Shown here: one piece after another, positions 46,901 to 53,273 of the stretch | How the letters are laid out: each line of letters starts with the position of its first letter | Position numbering within the stretch: the stretch's first letter is position 1 | DNA from: Sphingomonadales bacterium | Lineage (GTDB): Bacteria > Pseudomonadota > Alphaproteobacteria > Sphingomonadales > Sphingomonadaceae | Direction: 5' to 3' | Length of the DNA stretch: 53,273 bases | Assembly: GCA_006226685.1 (NCBI GenBank) | Contig: SBGG01000105.1 | Span: forward strand, 1-53,273 | Translations under genes and position numbers: made by a program | Notes under the pieces: generated by a model | The model's input: the letters and a program-made list of their open reading frames with translations, nothing else | The model's database searches: none | What the model was told of the DNA's origin: nothing

Positions 46901-47520
46901 GGCAGCCCCCGTTCATAAGCGAGATCGATCAGTGCCTCTTCGGATTTCTGCTCGACCGGATCATGGCGGCGGCAGATCTCGACATAGAGGCGGTCGGGGA
47001 ACAGCCGCGCCAGCGCATCGGCATAAGCGCACGCGGCATCCGGCTGATCCTCGGCATAAAGCCGCGCCAGCGCACCTTCTCCTCCGGCGGTCAGGCAGAG
47101 CAGATCATCGCTATGTCCTTCCAGCGCGGCCAGCGGCACATGCGCCTGTTCCTCGACCGGACGGTCGAGATGCGCCATCGACACCAGCGCGCACAGATTG
47201 TCATAGCCCCTGTCGGTCTGCGCATAAAGCGCCAGCCAGTCATAGACCGGCGCCGCATTGGCGGGTCGATCCGGCCGGGCGACACACAGCATCGTGCCGA
47301 TAAGGGGCTGAACCCCCTCCCCCTTGCACGCGTCGGAATAGGCCATTGCCGCGTACAGGCCGTTGCGATCGGTCAGCGCCGCCGCCGGAAAACCGAGTTT
47401 CTTCGCCCGCTTCGCGATTTTCTTGGGGTCGATCGCCCCATCGAGCATGGTGTAGCTGGAAAAAATGCGGAGCGGGACGAAACCGGCGTGGGTGGAGCCA
47501 GAGGTGGAGATGGCAGACAT
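43987..47520 (-). CDS. dnaE: DNA polymerase III alpha subunit
   Basis: The replicative polymerase catalytic subunit. 1177 residues from ATG 47520 ([28 protein letters not shown]). The PHP domain begins at once ([35 protein letters not shown]). The catalytic centre has [55 protein letters not shown], with the metal aspartates in [29 protein letters not shown] and [19 protein letters not shown] (HhH) follow. An OB-fold lies near [20 protein letters not shown]. Length and PHP form fit the housekeeping DnaE1 and not DnaE2 (ImuC). No LexA box was found upstream. No strong Shine-Dalgarno. Confidence 0.97.
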   Translation of the reverse strand: [1177 protein letters not shown]

Positions 47521-47688
47521 GCGCCGGAGACTAATGGACCAACAGAGTCGGCGCAACGACCCGCGACGACTTATCCACAGGTGAAAACAGGCAAAACACT
47601 GGCCGTGATCGTTGACACAGCGCAGTCGTCATGATGTGTTCCACCAAAAGGTCGCGGCATCCGGTTCAGAACAGGGGACTTCCATACC

Positions 47689-48882
47689 ATGACCACTTCC
47701 AATCCGATCGAGACTCCATCCGGCCTTGTGGAACGGGTAAAGGGCATCGTGCTCAAACCGAAGGAAGAATGGCCCGTTATCGAGGCGGAGAGCGCCAGCA
47801 TTTCCGGCCTCTATATGCGCTATGCGGTGATCCTTGCCGCCATTCCGGCGCTGGCAGGTTTCGTGCGCAACGCATTTATCGGCTACGGCGCCTTCGGTTT
47901 CAGTTATCGGCCGGGTTTCGGCCTCGCCATTCCGATGGCGATCAGCCAATATGTGATGACGCTGGTGTCGGTCGCGATCCTCGCCCTGATCGCCGATTTC
48001 GTGGTGACGAAATTTGACGGCACCGCCAATCGCCTCAACGCGTTCAAGCTCTCCGTCTACAGCGCGACGGCGGCCTGGCTGGCGGGGATTTTCTCCGCGA
48101 TACCGGGCCTGTCGATCCTCGGTCTGCTCGGACTCTACAGCTTCTACCTGCTCTATACCGGCCTGCCGGTGCTGATGAAGGTGCCGCAGGAAAAGGCGGG
48201 CATTTGCACTGCCGCGATCGCGGTGGCGGCAATCGTCCTGTCGCTGATCGCCGGTGCGCTGCTCGCCCCCGTCGCCGGAATGTTCGGCGGGATGGGCATG
48301 TATGGCGGCATGAAAGGCCCGGGCGTGGTGATGGAAGGCGACGGCGGATCGGTGACCGTGCCCGGCGTCGGCACGATCGACACCGGCAAGATAGAGGAAG
48401 CCACCAAGAAGCTGGAGGCCATCTCCGACGGCTCCGCCGATGCGAAGCCGGTCGATCCGGCTCAGTTGAAGGCGATGCTACCGGACATGCTCGGCGGCTA
48501 TAAGCGCACCTCGGTCGAAACCCAGTCCATGGGCGCGGGCAATGTCGGCGGCGCACAGGCAAGCGCCCGCTATGAACTGGGCGATAAACAGATCCGCATC
48601 GAACTCACCGATATGGCGGCGGTCGGAGCACTGGCCGGGATCGGTGCCGCGCTGAACGTCAATCAGGAAAAGGAAAGCGACCACGGCTTTGAACGCACCC
48701 GCACGGTGGACGGTCAGATGGTGCAGGAAGAATGGGACAGCGAAGCGAAGCGCGGCAAATATTCGACCACCATCGCCAGTCGCTTCATGGTTTCGGTCAG
48801 CGGCGAGGCCGACAGCTTCGACACATTGAAGGCGATGGCGGGAAGTTTCGACAAGGCGAAACTCGCCGCACTGGCGGAATAA
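47689..48882 (+). CDS. Yip1-domain membrane protein
   Basis: 397 residues. The N-terminal GLVERVKGIVLKPKEEWPVIEAE is the usual opening of bacterial Yip1-family proteins. It is followed by five or so membrane segments (AVILAAIPALAGFV, YVMTLVSVAILALIADFVV, ATAAWLAGIFSAIPGLSILGLLGLYSFYLLYTGLPVLM, AAIAVAAIVLSLIAGALLAPVAGMFGGM). After residue ~205 comes a soluble C-terminal half with no recognised domain (SVTVPGVGTIDTGKIEEATKKLEAISDG and later), probably periplasmic or cytoplasmic. Function unknown. A strong terminator follows 34 bp after the stop. Confidence 0.88.
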   Translation: MTTSNPIETPSGLVERVKGIVLKPKEEWPVIEAESASISGLYMRYAVILAAIPALAGFVRNAFIGYGAFGFSYRPGFGLAIPMAISQYVMTLVSVAILALIADFVVTKFDGTANRLNAFKLSVYSATAAWLAGIFSAIPGLSILGLLGLYSFYLLYTGLPVLMKVPQEKAGICTAAIAVAAIVLSLIAGALLAPVAGMFGGMGMYGGMKGPGVVMEGDGGSVTVPGVGTIDTGKIEEATKKLEAISDGSADAKPVDPAQLKAMLPDMLGGYKRTSVETQSMGAGNVGGAQASARYELGDKQIRIELTDMAAVGALAGIGAALNVNQEKESDHGFERTRTVDGQMVQEEWDSEAKRGKYSTTIASRFMVSVSGEADSFDTLKAMAGSFDKAKLAALAE

Positions 48883-48916
48883 AGCCCCACAAAGAAGCTG
48901 GGGTCAGGGGGCCGGA

Positions 48917-48941
48917 GGGGAGCGGATTTCGCTCCCCTTTT
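48917..48941 (+). terminator. Intrinsic terminator after the Yip1-family gene
   Basis: GGGGAGCG (48917-48924) pairs with CGCTCCCC (48930-48937), loop GATTT, followed by TTTT. A clear rho-independent signal. Confidence 0.85.
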
Positions 48942-48960
48942 GCTTGCCGCGCCACCGCAA

Positions 48961-49638
48961 TCAGGCGGCCTGCAACACCCCGTCATGCAGACGCACCACC
49001 CGGTCCATGCGGGCGGCGAGGCGTTCATTATGGGTAGCGACCAGCGCCGAGGAGCCTTCCTCGCGCACCAGCCGGATGAACTCGTCAATCACGACATCGG
49101 ACGTGCGCTCATCCAGATTGCCGGTCGGCTCGTCCGCCAGTACCAGCGCCGGGCGGTTGGCGAGTGCGCGCGCCACCGCGACGCGCTGCTGCTCACCGCC
49201 GGAAAGCTGGCTTGGCCGATGATCGAGCCGATGACCGAGTCCCAATGTCGACAACAGGCTCTCCGCCCGCTGCCGCGCCACCGCATCGGCGACATCGCGC
49301 ACTATCTGCGGCAGAATCACATTCTCCACAGCGGTGAAATCCGGCAGCAGGTGATGGAACTGATAGACGAAGCCAAGCGCATCGCGCCGCAACCGCGTCC
49401 GCCCGTCATTGCCGAGCTTCGCCGCTTCCTCTCCCAATATGCGGATCGACCCGTCAAACCCGCCTTCCAGCAGGCCGACCGCCTGCAACAGCGTTGACTT
49501 GCCCGATCCCGACGGCCCGAGCAGCGCCACCATCTCACCGCGCGCAATGCTGAGATCCACGCCCCGCAGCACATCGATCGTCACCCCGCCCTGGGTGAAG
49601 CTACGCTTCAGCCCGCTGACCTCCAGCACCTTATTCAT
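48961..49638 (-). CDS. lolD: Lipoprotein-releasing system ATP-binding protein LolD
   Basis: 225 residues. The ABC ATPase driving release of outer-membrane lipoproteins from the inner membrane to LolA. Walker A GPSGSGKS (~41-48), Q-loop [10 protein letters not shown] (the FHHLLPDF form is characteristic of LolD), signature [10 protein letters not shown], Walker [16 protein letters not shown] and H-loop VATHNE. Its start overlaps the 3' end of lolC by 8 bases, so the two are co-translated. Confidence 0.96.
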   Translation of the reverse strand: MNKVLEVSGLKRSFTQGGVTIDVLRGVDLSIARGEMVALLGPSGSGKSTLLQAVGLLEGGFDGSIRILGEEAAKLGNDGRTRLRRDALGFVYQFHHLLPDFTAVENVILPQIVRDVADAVARQRAESLLSTLGLGHRLDHRPSQLSGGEQQRVAVARALANRPALVLADEPTGNLDERTSDVVIDEFIRLVREEGSSALVATHNERLAARMDRVVRLHDGVLQAA

Positions 49639-50881
49639 AGCGCAGCACCTGCACGGGATCGGTATTCGCCGCCTTGAACGCGGGATAAAGCGTCGCGAGG
49701 AAGCTGAATATCAGCGCCATCGCGCAGATGACGATAATCTCGACCGGATCGGGCTTGGACGGCAGATCGGCCAGAAACCGCACCGACGGGTCCCAGATAT
49801 TCTGACCCGTGACGAGCTGGATGAAATAGAGCACCTTCTCGCGGAAATAGAGGAAGATGAAGCCCAGCACCACGCCCGCGGCCATGCCCAGCGAACCGAT
49901 GGTCACGCCGACCGTCACGAAAATCTTGAGCATACTCGATCGCTTCGCCCCCATGGTGCGCATGATCGCAATGTCCCGCGTCTTGGCCCGCACCAGCATG
50001 ATGAGCGACGATAATATGTTGAACACCGCAACGAGAATGATGAGCGAGAGAATCACGAAGGATACCACGCGGTCGACCTGCAACGCCTCGAACAGGCTGC
50101 TGTTCATCTGCCGCCAGTCGGTGACGACGGCACGCCCTTCCACCTTGTCGGCAAGCGGCGCCAAAATGGTCGCCACTTTGTCGGCATCAGTCGTATTCAC
50201 TTCGATCATGCCGACGACATCGCCCAGCAACAGCAATTGCTGGGCATTTTGCATCGGCATGATGACGAACGCCTTGTCATAATCATAAATGCCGACCTCG
50301 AAGATCGCACCGACTTCATAGCCGATTTCGCGCGGCACCGTGCCGAACGGGGTGGAGCGCCCCGCCGGATTGATGATCGAAATGGTGCTGCCCACCGTCA
50401 CGCCCAGATTTTCGGCAAGACCCGATCCGATGGCGACGACATTGCGTCCCGGCGCAAGATTGGAAAGCTTCCCGACCTGCACCTTGTCCTTCAGCGTCGC
50501 GTTGCCGGTGATGTCCGCCATCGTCATGCCGCGCACCAACACGGCCTCGACCCGCCCCTGATAATTGGCGAGCAACGGCTGCTCGATCAGCGGCGTCGCG
50601 CTGGTAACGCCGGGCGTCGCCTTCGCTTCTTCCAGCACCCGGCGCCAGTCGGGCAAACGCCCGCCATAGCCCTGCACCACCGCATGGCCGTTAAGGCCGA
50701 CGATCTTGTCGAACAGCTCGGCACGGAAACCGTTCATCACGCTCATCACGATGATGAGAGCGGCAACGCCCAGCATCACCGCGACCAGGCTGATCCCGGC
50801 GACCAGAAATATGAACCCCTCCCCCTTGCCGGGCAGCAGGTAACGCTTGACGATCATCCGTTCGAAACGGCTCAGAATCAT
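49631..50881 (-). CDS. lolC: Lipoprotein-releasing system permease LolC/LolE family
   Basis: 416 residues. The N-terminal [61 protein letters not shown] is the LolC/E signature with the first membrane segment. A large periplasmic MacB-like domain follows (~60-270), then three membrane segments ([78 protein letters not shown]). Only one permease gene is present, as in bacteria that use a single LolF-type homodimer with LolD. The 500-bp region upstream holds a candidate small RNA in the opposite direction. Confidence 0.95.
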   Translation of the reverse strand: MILSRFERMIVKRYLLPGKGEGFIFLVAGISLVAVMLGVAALIIVMSVMNGFRAELFDKIVGLNGHAVVQGYGGRLPDWRRVLEEAKATPGVTSATPLIEQPLLANYQGRVEAVLVRGMTMADITGNATLKDKVQVGKLSNLAPGRNVVAIGSGLAENLGVTVGSTISIINPAGRSTPFGTVPREIGYEVGAIFEVGIYDYDKAFVIMPMQNAQQLLLLGDVVGMIEVNTTDADKVATILAPLADKVEGRAVVTDWRQMNSSLFEALQVDRVVSFVILSLIILVAVFNILSSLIMLVRAKTRDIAIMRTMGAKRSSMLKIFVTVGVTIGSLGMAAGVVLGFIFLYFREKVLYFIQLVTGQNIWDPSVRFLADLPSKPDPVEIIVICAMALIFSFLATLYPAFKAANTDPVQVLRYE

Positions 50882-51029
50882 GATGGGCGACTTCCGGACA
50901 TGGGCAGACAGGCTCTAGGCACAGCCACGCGGGAGGGCAAGCATTTGCCGAAATCCACGGCACTTTACCGTGCTTATCCTCCTATGTTGCGAATTTGACA
51001 CATAAGGTTCACAAAAAAACCGCGCTTGT

Positions 51030-51230
51030 AGATTCGATGATGACACAGGGTCCTTTTACCGGATAGCTCTTGCTCTCGAAGCATAGGCACTCAAACAAAC
51101 AAGGCCATGGTTCAGGGATACCGCATTCCCGTCGCGAAGTAAGGGGCGCGACGGGAAGAAGCCGGACCAAAGGGGAAGACGCACCATAGCGCACACCCGG
51201 ATCGTGAAAACACGATCCGGGTGTTTTATT
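51030..51230 (+). ncRNA. Candidate small RNA with its own terminator
   Basis: The 509-bp gap 50882-51390 has no credible gene but ends a plus-strand transcript at a strong terminator (51193-51230). Just upstream, TTCCCGTCGCG (51126-51136) pairs perfectly with CGCGACGGGAA (51147-51157). An outer helix TGGTTC/GGACCA (51108-51113 with 51164-51169) extends it into a long hairpin with an internal loop. No plus-strand gene reads in from the left, because lolC is divergent, so the transcript must begin inside the gap. The 5' end is not defined; the start given is a guess. Confidence 0.5.
51193..51230 (+). terminator. Strong intrinsic terminator without an upstream gene
   Basis: ACACCCGGATCGTG (51193-51206) pairs perfectly over 14 bp with CACGATCCGGGTGT (51211-51224), loop AAAA, then TTTATT. 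The minus-strand side has no T-tract, so it acts on plus-strand transcripts. Confidence 0.88.
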
Positions 51231-51390
51231 ATCCAGGCCAGACCTTCTCGTTCAGAGGCAAGCACACGACAAGCCGGACGACAGAACGCACCCCGTAAAG
51301 CTCCGGTTCAATCGCCTCTGGTTAGAGGGACCGAGCTCTTTTCGCCTTTCCATCATTTCCCGCCTCCTTCCTGTCCGAAAGCCCAGCATC

Positions 51391-51705
51391 GTGAATCGAA
51401 TCACCCGAATCGCCATCGTCACCATCGCCACCCTCCCTCTTGCCGCCTGTGCCACGCCAAAGGCCCGGCTGCGTACCGGCCTTGCCGATGCGGGCCTGCC
51501 GGAGCGAACGGCCACCTGCATGGCCGATTATATGGCGCCCCGGCTGAGCCTGACCCAGCTGCGCCGGCTTCAGTCGCTGGCCTCGGTCAGCAAGGTCGAT
51601 TATCGCCGCATCACCGTCGATCAGTATCTGCATAAGGTCCGCGCGCTGAAGGATACGGAATTATTGACCGTGACCGGCAAGGCCGCACTGAGCTGCGCGC
51701 TCTGA
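51391..51705 (+). CDS. Small putative lipoprotein
   Basis: 104 residues from GTG 51391. The signal sequence MNRITRIAIVTIATLPLAAC ends in a lipobox (PLAAC), so the mature protein is about 85 residues. Seen are GLADAGLPERTATCMADYMAPRLSLTQLRRLQSLASVSK, suggesting helices, and a last cysteine in AALSCAL that could pair with the one in TATCMADY. No family recognised, although small lipoproteins of this layout recur in sphingomonads. Stands alone between the candidate small RNA and sucC. Weak ribosome site. Confidence 0.72.
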   Translation: MNRITRIAIVTIATLPLAACATPKARLRTGLADAGLPERTATCMADYMAPRLSLTQLRRLQSLASVSKVDYRRITVDQYLHKVRALKDTELLTVTGKAALSCAL

Positions 51706-51725
51706 CCCTTCGCTCGTTTTGCAAC

Positions 51726-51746
51726 TTTGCAAAGTGGATTTGCAAA
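51726..51746 (+). promoter_or_regulatory. TTTGCAAA direct repeat upstream of sucC (ScfR/PccR-like site)
   Basis: TTTGCAAA (51726-51733), GTGGA, TTTGCAAA (51739-51746), with a further TTTTGCAA just before (51718-51724). The pair resembles the TTTGCAAA-N4-TTTGCAAA operator reported for the short-chain acyl-CoA regulator PccR, although the spacer here is 5. It lies 82 bp before the sucC start. Confidence 0.5.
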
Positions 51747-51827
51747 GTCCCGCTTCCCCCGAAAGGCGGCCTGTGCTCTATGCGGCCATCATTGTCATCA
51801 ACGCCCGTATCTTAAGGACCGCATCCG

Positions 51828-53027
<1,200 letters not shown>

Positions 53028-53056
53028 TTCGCACATCACATCTGAACGATTGATAT

Positions 53057-53092
53057 GGGGCATCGGACGCTACGGCATCCGGTGCCCCTTTT
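53057..53092 (+). terminator. Intrinsic terminator after sucC
   Basis: GGGGCA (53057-53062) pairs with TGCCCC (53083-53088), with inner CGGA/TCCG, followed by TTTT (53089-53092). It separates sucC from etfB. Confidence 0.75.
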
Positions 53093-53168
53093 CATGAACT
53101 TGCGAAATCCCTGTAAAACGCGCATGGGGGGCCGGATTTATGGGCAAGAATCTGACAGGAGGTAAGGG

Positions 53169-53273
53169 ATGAAGCTGCTGGTCCCGGTGAAGCGGGTGAT
53201 AGATTATAATGTGAAGCCTCGGGTGAAGGCGGATGGCACGGGCGTTGATTTGTCGAACGTGAAGATGTCGATG
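53169..53273 (+). CDS. etfB: Electron transfer flavoprotein beta subunit, N-terminal 35 codons (3' truncated by window edge)
   Basis: ATG 53169 follows AGGAGG at close range. The 35 visible residues [20 protein letters not shown]... are the standard start of EtfB ([26 protein letters not shown]). EtfB with EtfA takes electrons from acyl-CoA dehydrogenases and hands them to ETF-QO, which lies at 34.9 kb in this window. Confidence 0.92.
   Translation, partial: MKLLVPVKRVIDYNVKPRVKADGTGVDLSNVKMSM

Noticed and set aside
44536..47634. 1032-codon plus-strand open frame opposite dnaE
   Set aside because: It mirrors dnaE codons (His/Arg/Gln-rich, no domain) and arises from strong GC bias in the third codon position of the real gene.
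47521..47688. LexA box upstream of dnaE
   Set aside because: No GTTC-N7-GTTC or GAAC-N7-GAAC in this region; the gene is the housekeeping dnaE1 form.
50995..51000. TTGACA as the -35 of the candidate small RNA
   Set aside because: No acceptable -10 occurs 16-18 bp downstream (AACCGC), so the small RNA start remains undefined.

Overview
The window is a high-GC (roughly 63-65% by eye) chromosomal segment of an alphaproteobacterium, most likely of the Sphingomonadales. The evidence is the gene order (trpF-trpB-trpA-accD-folC; rluB-type pseudouridine synthase-rsmD), proteins of types common in sphingomonads (the Fur-box-linked 150-aa protein, the CsgG-like protein, the LolC/LolD pair), an alphaproteobacterial GTTC-N7-GTTC LexA box, and a GatCAB-type tRNA-Gln. 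Almost everything is housekeeping. There is no phage, IS element, integrase or CRISPR array.

Layout. 1-8.5 kb: 3' part of NADP-malic enzyme, small WYL-like protein, rlmE, ppx/gppA, tRNA-Gln(CUG), asparaginase-domain protein, PhnA-like protein, M28 peptidase, lepA. 8.6-15.2 kb: CsgG-like exported protein, trp/accD/folC cluster, then a small unknown gene behind a strong Fur box. 15.2-23.5 kb: AmpG-like permease, pseudouridine synthase, rsmD, GFA-family protein, LexA-controlled uvrD, EntS-like MFS exporter, cysteine synthase. 23.7-36.5 kb, mostly minus strand: acyl-CoA dehydrogenase with a MerR/LiuR-type regulator, lipoprotein, hisI, RNA uracil-C5 methyltransferase, nnrDE, ilvD, an N-formylglutamate amidohydrolase-ispE-TPR operon, and ETF-ubiquinone oxidoreductase. 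36.8-43 kb: degenerate uracil-DNA-glycosylase-like protein, lytic transglycosylase, moaB, metA with a structured leader, then the anomalous region. 43.3 kb to the end: GST, dnaE, Yip1-family protein, lolD-lolC, a candidate small RNA, a small lipoprotein, sucC and the start of etfB.

The most unusual region is 41.1-42.4 kb. A PA0069-family radical SAM gene of the SOS regulon has been split by about 997 bp of AT-richer DNA. The native 5' end (79 codons) is stranded upstream and stops at TAA. The insert carries one divergent gene of unknown function (231 aa) plus a diverged replacement 5' end of the radical SAM gene, with its own LexA box. That end joins in frame to the native 3' part inside the codons of the CxxxCxxC cluster motif. 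Direct repeats (CATGGTT core) mark the two junctions. Excision between them would rebuild the native gene exactly. No recombinase is encoded inside. It looks like a minimal, gene-restoring integrative cassette with a single cargo gene.

Regulatory sites found by eye: three LexA boxes, a Fur box, overlapping LiuR-type boxes, a CRP-like site, a TTTGCAAA pair before sucC, a SAM-clan-like leader with a Shine-Dalgarno-sequestering hairpin before metA, and several terminators. The acyl-CoA dehydrogenase, ETF-QO and etfB genes form the parts of an acyl-CoA-to-quinone electron path, although they are scattered.
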